A stretch of DNA of 20,399 nt from NCBI GenBank assembly GCA_049999805.1, contig JBNGIO010006314.1, positions 150,844-171,242 on the forward strand. The letters run 5' to 3'. The position numbers and the translations under genes are program-made. Shown piece after piece: positions 9,961 through 20,270 of this stretch (the stretch's first letter is position 1; each line of letters starts with the position of its first letter). The stretch comes from Folioceros fuciformis (lineage: Eukaryota > Anthocerotophyta > Anthocerotopsida > Anthocerotales). A model generated the notes under the pieces. The model made no database searches, had not been told where the DNA came from, and was given only the letters and a program-made list of their open reading frames with translations.

Positions 9961-10118
9961 GGAACGATCTATCGGTATTGATTGCGGCATAGCTGGGGAA
10001 TGTGTGAGAGGCTTGTTGAGTTGCAGATTGGAGACTCTTACACGGGAGGAAACAATGCCATCGGCGTCGGAGGGACTTCGCCAGCTTCTCGGGTTGCCGG
10101 TTCTGAATGTCACGGCAG
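9961..10118 (+). pseudogene. Broken duplicate fragment of the adjacent LRR gene
   Basis: The stretch aligns by eye with 7503-7672 of the LRR gene, at roughly four bases in five. Shared blocks include gttgcagat, cacgggaggaaacaatgc and ggttctgaatgtcac. It has a 1-base insertion near 10000 and a deletion of about 20 bases near 10095, and both shift the frame. Only this internal piece is present, with no signal peptide and no C-terminal part. It is a decayed partial duplication, not an expressed gene. Confidence 0.85.
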
Positions 10119-11288
10119 GGAATGATCTTTGCGAGCTCCAAGGCAGCAGACACAGGAAGTGGTGAACGTAGCAGACCTTTGTGACTCACAAACGTGATTC
10201 TAGGTTGAAGCCCCACACACAACAGTCAGGAGCCGTTTATTTGGGTTCATCGCAACACCCGATACAAGACAGCAGCAATACTCTCCTCCAAACGCTCCGA
10301 AAACAAAGGACAAGAGAAGGAAATTTTTTTACCTCCGGACCATAAACTGCAGATAGAACAAAGTGTGGAAGTGTAGTATTATGAAACAAGTATGAAATTC
10401 ATGCTAAGAACAGTTTAGGAGTCCTTGGGGTACACAAATTCAGGCAGGCAAAACATGCTGTTCATTCGAGGGCAAAGCAGGCAATTACAAGGTAGCCAGC
10501 CACTCTCTGCCTTTGAATAATCCGCAAAGTTTACACTACTCCAAAAACATCCAAAAACGCACTAGTGATTTCACTTCTGATCTGCCAATGCCACACATTT
10601 TGCATGCACGGACGTCCACCAGGCAGTTTCCAGCCAACCTACTTGGGGCGGGTAGGAAAAAAGGAAATCAGCGAAGGTGAAGAATTCGATGTCCGCTCCG
10701 CAGATGCTACTTTGAGATGCCCCTGGCATTCCGAGTCGGAGTGGACATGCAGCATGCTAGTTTTCTGCCTGTGCGTTTCTTTCTCCTGTAGATGGAGACT
10801 CACGAATCATTAATTTCCACATGTTCAAAGGTCACTGCTGGTATCTTTCGTTTCAACACACGAAGATGGTTTGCACAAGGCTTTCGAGGCGGTGCTCAAA
10901 ACATCAGGGCACGCACAGCGCCTACCCCGAGACATTCGAAGACCGGCGTTGTGTGAGGCCGATATGGTGGTCAGCTTCTGTCTCCGCTTACTGCTTGTCT
11001 TATCTCTGGCCGTTTCCCTTCGACCACGGGTGTTGCTCGTCAGACCTCCATCTTCTCCCCCTCGACTTCGTTTCTAGCTTAGTAGAAGTGCGTGGGAACA
11101 CGGTTCAGGACGGTTTGATTAAGCTCTTGTTATTTGGCTACTTCATGATGCCAGGTTTCAAAAAAATCGCTGCTGCTAATGGCACTGTCAAGGCGCTCAA
11201 TACACTTCCTCTGACTGATAGACAAATAACAAACCCATGCCGGGAGAATCTGAATTCTGCGTCCTAGTTCTGAAAATGTGTTGCTGTT
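10119..11288. other. Intergenic stretch without a recognised gene
   Basis: The right end should contain the 3' untranslated region of the SEC23-like gene, which is transcribed leftwards. Plus-strand frames at 10821-11267 and 10871-11077 are open; the second begins MHKAFEAVLKTSGHAQ. They match no family I recognise and lack supporting context. A short tract at 10638-10676 resembles one at 19974-20010. I see no RNA gene. Confidence 0.45.
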
Positions 11289-13806
11289 TCACAGACTCTC
11301 TGGAGATCCCCAACTCCTCGCATGCGAAGGGGGTACCAGTTTCAGTTTCCGCATGTACTCAAAATAACTAACATCATCTGTTTGTATGAAGGATTGAGTC
11401 AACCTGGTACGTTGCTCTCCAGTTAAACTCTTAAGCTGGGGAAACCTCATTTCTTGTTCGTAAGAAGGATCCTTGTGCGCTGGTATCAACCTCGACTGCA
11501 CATATCTTGCCTGCGAGCTTCCCTCCTTGAAGCAAAGGATTCGGGGGGCAGGAAAACGATGCTCGGAGAGCTCCTGCGCCAACGTTCTGCATGCTGCCAG
11601 AACCGCTGCACTTTGAGGCTCACTCTTCGCGACTTCAGATCCCACCCAGATGAAAATATCAGTTCCATGGTCCAACACAATGGTAGCATCTGTCTGCATC
11701 GCCAAGTCATAGGCAGGCAATTCCTCAAATGTTCCCCCCTCGCAATGCATTAAGAGTCGAGGTGCCATCATCCGGAGGGCCAAGTCATAAGAAGCTTGTA
11801 AGAAGATGTTGGAAAGCACAAGTCTCTCGTCTTCATGGCCAACAATACAGCCCAGGAGAGGCCCTCTCCGCAAGTGAAACAGGAACTCGGGCAGTGCCGC
11901 AATCTCATTCGGAAAGCCTAAAAGACCGGAATTTGACATGTGCTTGCCAAACTTTGCGGCAATGTTCTTCAGTCTCTCGTCAACCGAAAGTCTGATATCC
12001 TTCGCATCCTGTGAGGTCTTGGCTTGCAGTACCATCTTCTTCGACAACACCACAGCTAACACTTCGTCGTCAATGCTCTGCAAGTATGTCGGTACGCTTG
12101 GAGTTGTGGGTAGTCTAATGGTGACAACCCGTGTCACGTTCTGTTGGTACATGTTAGTGTACCGAATCACAAACTGGAAATACAGATAGTCATCCTTCAC
12201 GTTTTCCAACAGCTCCAAGGTCAAGGCAAATCCTTGGGTCTCCTCCATACTCACCATTTGGACAGCTAAAGCTGGATCCTTTCGAAACATTTCTCCAGTA
12301 TCCTGTGCGGTCACTGCTTCTCCAGGACCGATGACCCTTGACACTGCCACCTCTTTGGAGCACCGCATTTCCAAAATCCCTCTAAACCCAGTCGCTCTCT
12401 TCACTGCTCTCTCCAGATTGAGACCAAAGGTATCACCAAAATCGTCATGCACCACAAGCGCACCTCCGGATGCTTTCACCAGAGGCTGAACAGAGCATAT
12501 GTTCACAGGGCATGTTCCAGCTGCCAACACGTCCACTGCTGTGTCCAAATGTCTCGCCTCCTGTCCAAGCTGCTCCATCTGCTTGATAGCCTTCCTCTTC
12601 ATATACGAGTACGTGGACTGGTCTTCGGGCCCACACAGGCCGCCCACACCCAGAGTATTGGGTCCTCCAGCACAAACAATAACCCGACTGCTCCCGCCAG
12701 CCCTCTTCACAGACACCCTGGGCAACTCAGTAGACAGGCCCTCGATCAGCGTGAGGGCCACACGTACAGCAGTGCCCATACACCTATCCCTAACGAGCTC
12801 CGGAACATTCCCCTTGTAAGACCTTAGAGACGAAACAATACCCTGAGCAATCGGCAGGCAGACATGTAGCGGAGCAAGGTAGACACCAGTGCCATAAATG
12901 AGCATCTTGAGCAACTCCTGACTGGGAGGTGCAGGGCCGGGCAGCACATCCGCTGCAGCAAACCCTGCTTCCGACAGATCATAAACCGACACTGTCTTCC
13001 CATAAGTGATGATCCCAATCCGAGTCGAGTTCGGCAAGGAGTCGAGAAAATAATGCAGTGAGCTCTGCAGAAACGTGAGCTGCGATTCATCCACACACTC
13101 ATCCACAATGATAACCACCGGAGCCGACATCGCCGAGTCCGCCACAGACAAGAGCCCTGAACCCCGAGTCCCAGGCTCCACATAGTCCACCACCGAGGCA
13201 GCCAGCTCGGGCCAGGTCTCCATCTCCCCCAGAATGGAAGCCCTAAACTCCCTATCGAACCCAATGACCTTCTTGCACATGCAGCACACCCACTCGCTCA
13301 CCCGCGGCGTCATGCTGCAGTACAAATTGAGATAGGCCCCGCAGTTCTGGCACCNNNNNNNNNNNNNNNNNNNNNNNNNNNNNNNNNNNNNNNNNNNNNN
13401 NNNNNNNNNNNNNNNNNNNNNNNNNNNNNNNNNNNNNNNNNNNNNNNNNNNNNNAACTGGCCGTGTTAGCCACGCCCTTGTCCCTGATTACGGCCCGTGA
13501 CGAGAAGAGAGCAAACAAGGAGGACAAGGAGACATCCGGCCCCGGCTCCTCTCCCGCTCCAGATCCATGAAAATTCTGCACGTCCCCTCCCACTCCATAC
13601 CCGTTCCCGAACTCAGGCCCCTTAGAGAAGTCTGTGGAATGCGCATGCCCCGGCGGAGACGAGAGCTCCAGCACCGCATCCGCATCCGGCCCCACAGGGC
13701 TCCCGAACCACGTCCCCTCACCTCCTGCCGGGTAGGCCTCCGTCGGCCCAGCCGACGAGCCCATGCCAGCTTCAAAATCAGCTGACCGCGCAGCAGAATC
13801 AGTCAC
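11289..13806 (-). CDS. SEC23-like COPII coat protein (SEC23/SEC24 family), interrupted by an assembly gap
   Basis: SEC23 is the inner COPII coat subunit that acts as GTPase activator of SAR1 during ER-to-Golgi export. The start is at 13806, reading to the gap at 13455; coding resumes at 13354 and stops at 11289. The first part (117 residues) is Gly/Pro/Ser-rich and acidic. After the gap come a zinc finger (CQNC and, 18 residues on, CCMC), a vWA-like trunk domain (APVVIIVDECVDE, then RIGIITYGKTVSVYDL), a beta-sandwich (GFRGILEMRCSKEV), the helical domain and a gelsolin-like end (TDATIVLDHGTDIFIWVG, GSSQARYVQSRLIP, TDDVSYFEYMRKL). The QAR region that contacts SAR1 in known SEC23 proteins is kept. 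The zinc finger and linker are more divergent than in canonical SEC23, which suggests the divergent plant SEC23G-type clade (inference). The two halves are in different frames, which is expected because the true gap length is unknown. Confidence 0.88.
13355..13454. other. Assembly gap of 100 N inside the SEC23-like gene
   Basis: Exactly 100 N are present, which is the conventional placeholder for a gap of unknown size. Coding sequence abuts both sides, so either an intron or a coding segment just before the zinc finger is missing. Confidence 0.95.
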
Positions 13807-14600
13807 CCACGCTCCACCTCCTTACGGCAATCCATGCCCTGGAGAAAGGTATACTCGGCAGGATCCAAGCACCGAGTCGCACGCAACCCTGACCGGCCAG
13901 CTCGCTGACGGATCACCTGCCCGACATCCCTCGCCTCCGTCGCGATCCGCGCAGCAACCTCGCTCTCCTGCCTCGCTCCGCTTCCGAAGCATGCCGATCC
14001 CGATGTCGCGCAAAGTCCTCATTTCTAGGGGACAAAAAAGGCTCTTTGGACCTTGTCTTGTGAAAACGGTTGTAAAACATCTGGCTTTCGCACCTCGAAT
14101 GCGCACCTCCTCCAGTTGTCAATCACAAGTCAAGTCGACTTACATTTGTTCTAGGTTCGATTGCGAGGGGGCATTATAAAACAGTCTTTTTTAGCGGAAA
14201 TATTTTTTTAAGTTTTTTTCAAAGCCTGATTATGTAAGGCACGGGTTGAACATGTCGCTGGCTGGCTGAGTGGCTAAGTATGACATCACTGGCCTAAAAG
14301 ATGGGTGAATTGTTAAGTATGATAGCTTAAAAGATATTACGAGCAATTTCTTTGAGTAATAGTTTCTTAGCTTGACTCTTTGAATTCAAATGATCAATAA
14401 TACAAAACTATAAAGAAATGTGGACTTACACATTATGAGAACATTGTAAGATCTGTACATTTTTTATCATTGAAAAAGAAATAGAAAGTTTCATCTTTTC
14501 TAAAGATTAAAGGAATAACATGAGAGAGCCGAAGGCCATAAGGGGTACTAGCTCTTTCGAACATCATTCTTATAAACTATCTAGTGTTCCTAAAATGTCA
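13807..14600. other. 5' flank of the SEC23-like gene and AT-rich spacer
   Basis: The left part is GC-rich and is probably the leader and promoter of the SEC23-like gene. The tract attataaaac at 14173-14182 could serve as a TATA-like element on the minus strand, but its spacing to the start codon (about 370 bases) is long. Beyond about 14180 the sequence turns AT-rich with no recognised gene. A short A-box-like tract (tggctgagtggctaa) near 14260 has no matching B box. Confidence 0.4.
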
Positions 14601-14619
14601 TGATGTGGTGCCAAAGAGG

Positions 14620-15190
14620 TCGCTTGGCCAGCACTTGTTGTTGTTCCAAAATTGATTTGGCCAATGCTCTTTGCAAAGCAATATATACGCATTGTCAAAA
14701 GAAGCCACAATAGAAGAATAGATACACATTGTCAAAAGAAGCCATGATAGAAGAAAGAGACCTGCGCTTGTTGTTGTTCTAAAACTGCGTTGGCCAATGC
14801 TCTTTGCAAAGCAATAGATACGCAATGTTAAAAGAAGCCACAATAGAAGAAAGAGGTGTTTGGCCTGCGCTTGTTGTTGTTCTAAAATTGCTTTGGCCAA
14901 TGCTCTTTGCAAAGCAATAGATACNNNNNNNNNNTGTTCTAAAATTGCTTTGGCCAATGCTCTTTGCAAAGCAATAGATACACATCATCGAAAGAAGCCA
15001 CAATAGAAGAAAGAAGCCACAATAGAAGAAAGAAGCCACAATAGAAGAAAGAGGCGCTTGGCCTGCACTTATTGCTATTTTAAAACTGCTTTGGCTAATA
15101 CTCTTTGCAAAGCAATAGATACACATTGTCGAAAAGAAGCTTTTGCAAAGCAATAGATACACATTGTCGAAAAGAAGCCACAATAGATAG
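14620..15190. repeat. Tandem repeat array with a palindromic CTTTGCAAAG core
   Basis: At least five degenerate units share (c)caatgctctttgcaaagc, atagatacacattgtc and aagccacaatagaagaaaga. The ccaatgctct block recurs at 14661, 14794, 14897, 14954 and, altered, at 15095. A partial unit starts at 15141. Spacing is uneven, roughly 60 to 140 bases. CTTTGCAAAG in each unit is a perfect 10-base palindrome. Open minus-strand frames across it are only repeat translations. A 10-N gap at 14925-14934 shows that the assembly had trouble here, so the copy number is uncertain. Confidence 0.85.
14925..14934. other. Short assembly gap (10 N) inside the repeat array
   Basis: Ten N interrupt the tandem array directly after a copy of caatagatac. 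Nearly the same sequence resumes on the other side, so repeat units may be collapsed or missing. Confidence 0.95.
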
Positions 15191-15240
15191 AAGAAAGAGG
15201 GTGAACACCATTCTTATGAGTATGATAAACCTTGGCGCAA

Positions 15241-15355
15241 TCTTTGATGAACATCTTTGATGAGCATTGTAAGATAGTTATTGAGTTTAAGATAAACTTG
15301 CACACTCCTTTGATGAACATTGTAAGATAGTGATTGAGTTCAAGATAGACTCCAT
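15241..15355. repeat. Imperfect tandem duplication, period about 60 bp
   Basis: tttgatgagcattgtaagat, followed by agttattgagtttaagataaac, recurs downstream as tttgatgaacattgtaagat followed by agtgattgagttcaagatagac. It lies between the larger repeat array and the copia remnant, and may be part of the same decayed element. Confidence 0.75.
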
Positions 15356-15376
15356 CATGGTTAATAAAACATGTGC

Positions 15377-15825
15377 TTTAACCGAGCTATTACATATAAG
15401 AAATTAGCAGGTTCTAAGTGGACCTTTAAAATCAAATTAAAAGTAGATGATAGTATAGAAAGATACAAGGCCAGGTTAATGGCTAAGGATACTCACGACA
15501 ACAAGGCTTTGACTATAATAAGCCACTTTAGCCTAGTCCTCAAAATGACTTTGTTTACTTTCTAAAAATATATATAACATTGTTTACACATCATGATCAT
15601 GAACTAATGTAACTCGATGTTAAGACATCTTTTTTACACGGCCATCTTCATGCTCTTTATGAAGATTCAGCCCGGGGTATTTGAATCAAGGACATAGACA
15701 TACACCTTTACAATACTTTTAAATTACTCAAGGCTCTCTATGATCTTAAACAAAGTGCCATAAAATAATATGCCAAGTTAGATACTTGTCTTAATAAATT
15801 AGGATTAACCCAACTCAACAGTGCT
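15377..15825 (+). pseudogene. Decayed Ty1/copia retrotransposon reverse transcriptase
   Basis: The plus strand encodes KWTFKIKLKVDDSIERYKAR followed by LMAKDTH, corresponding to the copia signature WVFKIKxKADGSIERYKARLVAKG. Further on, in another frame segment, come LDVKTSFLHGHL (for LDVKTAFLHGDL) and LLKALYDLKQSA (for LKKSLYGLKQAP). Stop codons at about 15563, 15680 and 15765, plus a frame change, break it. The YVDD catalytic region, integrase, gag and recognisable LTRs are absent. It is an old remnant, not a functional element. Confidence 0.88.
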
Positions 15826-16492
15826 GGACATTTGGGTCCATGTGGACAGTCCACCGAAGTAACCTCTGACCCAAAGCTCCTAATTTTTTGAGGGGATTTC
15901 ATACTACACGCAAACCGAACCTCAGCACCCCATTCCCGATATTATTAACGTCACTTTCAACACCACCGCATAGGGTGCCGCGTGCCGTATGAGAATCCTT
16001 CCCCGTCCTAGCATCTGAGGACTTCACCAGTCCACCTGCAACAACCTGCGACTACTGAGAGTGACAAGCACAGCTTTCAAATCCCAGTTATAGCCCATGG
16101 CAGGCCCGCACCTCCTCGTCACGCCTCGTAACATGCCAAATCTTCAGTCACACAGTCGTCCGAGCAGCAGCAGAAGTTTAGGTCAGACGGGGGAGAAGCT
16201 GAGAGCTCGCACCGCAAAATTCTTGTGCGGCGGGGATCACCTCAATTCTCCTCTCGTTTAATCTGTACAGAAACTGTCTAGTCCTTCATGGCCTCACTGG
16301 CGAACTCGGCCAGACAGACACGCATCCTATCCGACAGGTAACACTTGCACGCACAACCAGGAGGACTAGGTTGATCACGGTTGATGGAATGCGGCATCTG
16401 AACGGAGCTTTATGCGAAAACGTGGGCGGCGTTCGTTGTCAGGAGACAAGACAGCGAATACAGGAACTGGTGCATCCAAAATTGCTCTCCCT
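15826..16492. other. Intergenic stretch between the copia remnant and the PPR gene
   Basis: I recognise no gene here. The right end should be the 3' untranslated region of the PPR gene, which is transcribed leftwards. The left end may still be retrotransposon debris, but it carries no identifiable LTR or pol motif. Confidence 0.4.
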
Positions 16493-19400
16493 TTAAGCAT
16501 TGTCTCCACATGAACAGAGACCGTTATGGAAATGGTGAACACTGTGGGCATCTCTCACGATGATGGTTCTCCCTTCGACCTTGGAAAGGACTTTAGTGCC
16601 ACTATGGCAATCGTTGCACATGCGAAGGTTCTTAGAGACCAACAAAGTGGACCCGTCTGGAGTGTTGAGCAGGCCAAAAGCCAATGCTAGCTTCTCGGCG
16701 TGTCCGCAAAGAGCATCCTCCTTTTCCAACTCCGTTACTGGCTTCAGCACCAATTCGGTGTGTGGAACATGGCCTCGCTCCTTCAGTTGAAGATTAAGGC
16801 TCTTCAGTTTGGAATCGATATCGTCCCTGGCGTCGCCAACTGTGAATTCGTGCAGTTTGCTGTGCACCTCAATCCAGGCTTGAGCAGGTTTCTTCAAAGC
16901 GCCGGCACCCTTTCGCCTTTTCTCAATGTTGTCCACCTCCTCCCACATGCCAGCATTTGCGTAGGCGTTAGACATGAGCACATATGCAGCTGCTAATGTG
17001 GGTTCCAATTCCACTATACGGTCAAAGCACCTCCTCGCTCGATCCACATCCCCAAGGTTCTTGCAGGAACTGAGCAAAGTTCTCCACCCAACAATGTCGT
17101 GCTTAAAACTGGATGGTCGGCTTTGTAGACTTTCTTCTGCCTCATCCAACCGGCCTGACCGGCCAAAAAGATCCACAATGCAATTGTAGTGCTCAACAGT
17201 TGGAGAGATACCGTACTCTGTCTCCATGCTTTGAAAGTACTGGAGACCTTCATCCACCAAGCCCACGTGACTGCATGCATTGAGCAAACACACAAATGTT
17301 GCGCTATCAGGTTCTTGTCCTTGTTGAAGCATCTGTTGAAAGCATTGAATGGCAGTTCTGCAGCAGTTATGCCGACCAAAGCCATTCATCAAGGCATTCC
17401 ACGTTACCACATCTCTAGTAGGCAGCCTATCAAAGACTGCTTGAGCTTCGTGTAATCTCCCACATTTTGCATACATGTCCACAAGGACACTTCCGATGAA
17501 AGCATCTCGTTCGAGTCCCTGCTTTCGAATTTCATCATGAATCTGCATGCCCTCTTGAATGGAACCAAGATTGCCACATGCTTTCAAGACGCAACCCAAG
17601 ATGACATCGTTGGCTGGCAGCATACCATCCTGTTGCAAACTCTTAAACAGGTCTAAAGTTTCTTGGAAACAACCGTGCTGAGCATATCCGGTGATCATGG
17701 CACTCCATGTCACAACGTTTTTTGCAGGCAACCCGTCAAAGACATTACGAGCATCCTTCAACCGGCCACATTTGGCATACATGTCCACTATCGAGTTCCC
17801 AACGAGAAGATCTACGTGGAATCCGATGTCCACAATATGCGAGTGAATGTTCTTGCCCATTTCGGCGTCTCCTAAGCTGGCACATGCTTTCAGAACTGAG
17901 GCAAACACGATCTCGTCTGGCTTCACACCACTTTGTTGCATCTCCTCGTACAACTGAAGAGATTCTCTACCGAGCCCAAATTGTGCATACCCTGATATCA
18001 TGGCACCCCATGTGACCACGTCCTTGGACGGCAACCTGTCAAATACACTGCGTGCCTCCTTCAAGCTTCCACATTTGGCATACATGTCCACCAGAGTGCA
18101 CCCAATAACATCTGACTCCAATCTCATTTTAAGGATTCGGTCATGAATCTGCCTGCCTGCCTGTAGTGCTCCAATGCTTCCACATGCTATCAGAGCGCTC
18201 ACAAACGTAGCCGTGCTTGGAGTTAAGCCTTGCTCCTGCATGCTCTCAAACAGCTCTAGAGCAGCTTGACCAGCTCCATTCTGAGCATATCCTGCAATCA
18301 TCGCACCCCATGTCACCACACTTCTGGACTGTAACCTGTCAAACACCCTGCGAGCAGACTCTAAGCTCCCACACTTGGCATACATGTCCACAAGAGTGTT
18401 TCCGACAAACATGTCAGTTTCCAGTCCCTTCTCTAGAATCAGCGCATGTGTTTGCTTGCCTTTTTGCACAAAACCAACCTCGGCACATGCTTTCAAGATG
18501 CTAACGAATGTGAATTTGTCCGGACCCAAGCCGTCCTGCTGCATGCGGTTACACAGCTCCAAGGCCTCCTGGCCATGGCCATGCTGAACATAACCTGCAA
18601 TCAAAGCACTCCATGTCACAATGTTTCTTGCTGGCAACCTGTCAAACACTGTACGAGCGTCCTCTAAGCTCCCACATTTGGCATACATGTCCACCAGAGT
18701 GCTGCCCACGAATATACTGGACTCACAGCCACTATCCATGACAGCAGCATGAATGACTTTGCCAGCTGTCAAATTCCCTCTGCTCGCACATACTTTCAGA
18801 ACAGCTGCAAATACAAAATCATTTGGTTTCACCGACGATTGCTGCATAGCTTCATACAACTTGATCGCTTGTTCAGCTTCGCCATGCTCATGGTGAGCCG
18901 ATATGATGGCAGCCCACACAAATGTGTCCGGTGCAGGTAAACAAGCAAACGCTTGTTGTGCTTCCACCAAACTTCCAGAGGAAGAATACATGCGGATGAT
19001 ATGGTTACCCAGAAAATTGTTGGTCTGATAACCACATTTCACCACAAGGGCATGGAGGCGTCTTGCGGCTGCCCAGTTTTTCTGTGCCATGCATCCTTTC
19101 AGAACGCGATACAACATTTCAGTCGAAATGTGAACTTGCAGTCGCATAATCTCAAGCGCTTGCACAGCCTGATCAAGATGCCCCTCATCACACAGTTCCC
19201 TCCAGACTTCTGCCTCCAACCCTTTCGTTCTAACTGCCCCCCTGCAAGACACAGGCAATTGCAACGAGATGACCAAAAAACACAAAACGACTTAACAGCT
19301 CTAGCGTTCAGAGTCAAATTGTATGCTCAAAGGTCTACCTGCTAGGCGACGTACAGTCCTGATCAGCAGCTGCATCGTTATGTGCTTTACATGACCCACC

Positions 19401-19876
19401 AGGGCTTACCCCATTTCCCAAATGGTCAGCCGACAAACTCTCCCTGACTGCCTCAGGCGTGAACTCAGAAAACTTGGGCTTCTGTGGTGGTCACCCAACA
19501 ATCAGCTGCCCCAGCAACACCTGCCAGTCCTCAGTGCCCTGAATAATTCAACTGAAACGTACCCCCATGCCACATGAAAAGCACAAGGAAACCAAAGTTA
19601 CCTCGCAACCCTCATCAGCCAACCACCGCGAAGGATGAAGCAGTAAATTCTGCCGCAAAGCCTCCCCAGCAAAAGACCCATCTGCACCTCACAATCGAAA
19701 GGTCAAGCTTCCCAGGACCGAACCAGCAACCCACGAACAAACTGATCACATCCTGAATCCGGCACCTTACCAAGCCTATCTCCCAGCTTGCCTCGCTCAG
19801 GGGCAGGCCGTAAGCTTGATATTCGCCGATACCACATTCCAGCCATGAGAACAGTCTTCTTCAATCTGAACGCCAT
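16493..19876 (-). CDS. PLS-class pentatricopeptide repeat protein with E and DYW domains (organelle RNA editing factor)
   Basis: DYW-class PPR proteins bind specific organelle transcripts and deaminate C to U. Two-exon model: 19876-19771 and 19233-16493, 948 residues. The join is in phase (GAT AGG CTT G|TT AGA ACG) with a gtaaggt donor and a pyrimidine-rich acceptor. Exon 1 encodes MAFRLKKTVLMAGMWYRRIS, a basic amphipathic leader typical of mitochondrial (or plastid) import. Exon 2 carries about six P-L-S triplets of about 101 residues; five contain VDMYAKCG. Then come E1/E2 motifs (AAYVLMSNAYANAGMWEEVD), a PG box (GHVPHTELVL) and the DYW deaminase with HAEKLA (His and Glu of the active site) and CNDCH. 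The last residues are CSCGDNA rather than CSCGDYW. Alternatives: a single-exon start at 19285, whose first 17 residues look like translated intron end, or the further upstream in-frame ATG at 19933. Confidence 0.9.
19234..19770 (-). other. Predicted phase-1 intron of the PPR gene
   Basis: The donor on the minus strand is CTTG|gtaaggt and the acceptor is gtcttgcaggggggcag|TTAG. Splicing makes the codon GTT across the junction and joins a targeting-like leader to the PPR body. Nothing else coding was recognised in the 537 bases. Transcript data are needed to choose between this acceptor and the ttgcag six bases earlier, which does not keep the frame. Confidence 0.65.
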
Positions 19877-20270
19877 CCAGAAGCGGGAGCGGCCCGACCA
19901 GTTGGAGCCCAACCGCTTTCTCGACTCGAACATCCACGTGCTAGGAACGCACCACCCGTTGCTCCTACTTGGGGAGGGAAGAAAAAAAGGGAATCAGTGC
20001 ACAAGAATAATTCGCGTTTAACGTTCAGAAAAGGTGACCATGTCTCGTTCCGCGATCATAGTGCAAAGTTGGGCCTCTACAGTTCGTTGTAGCCCCTCGC
20101 CTCGGCATGGTAGGTTGATCTTAGAGGTAACCCGGTTCGCACTGGCGGTTAGGATACGCCGGCTGTTACCGCCCCTCTTCTACTTTCGACAAGGCGGGAA
20201 TGAAGACACGGAGACTGGTCGGAAGGAGGAGAGGGCGGACGCGAACATTAGGTGTTAGCCATCTTGGGAG
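19877..20270. promoter_or_regulatory. Shared upstream region of the PPR gene and its divergent neighbour
   Basis: About 390 bases separate the two head-to-head start codons at 19876 (-) and 20271 (+). I see no clear TATA box. A purine-rich tract at 19974-20010 resembles one at 10638-10676. The open frame at 20034-20258 is not recognisable and is probably leader sequence of the right-hand gene. Confidence 0.45.

Noticed and set aside
10821-11267. 148-codon plus-strand open frame, with an overlapping 68-codon frame starting at 10871
   Set aside because: No recognisable domain, no supporting splice or promoter signal, and it lies where the 3' region of the SEC23-like gene is expected.
14255-14330. 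Possible tRNA or SINE head (tggctgagtggctaa)
   Set aside because: The A-box-like tract has no B box at the right distance and no foldable arms.
14598-15183. Minus-strand open frames rich in ALQRALAKAILE-like repeats
   Set aside because: They are translations of the tandem DNA array, run through N gaps and share no protein family; the frames shift from unit to unit.
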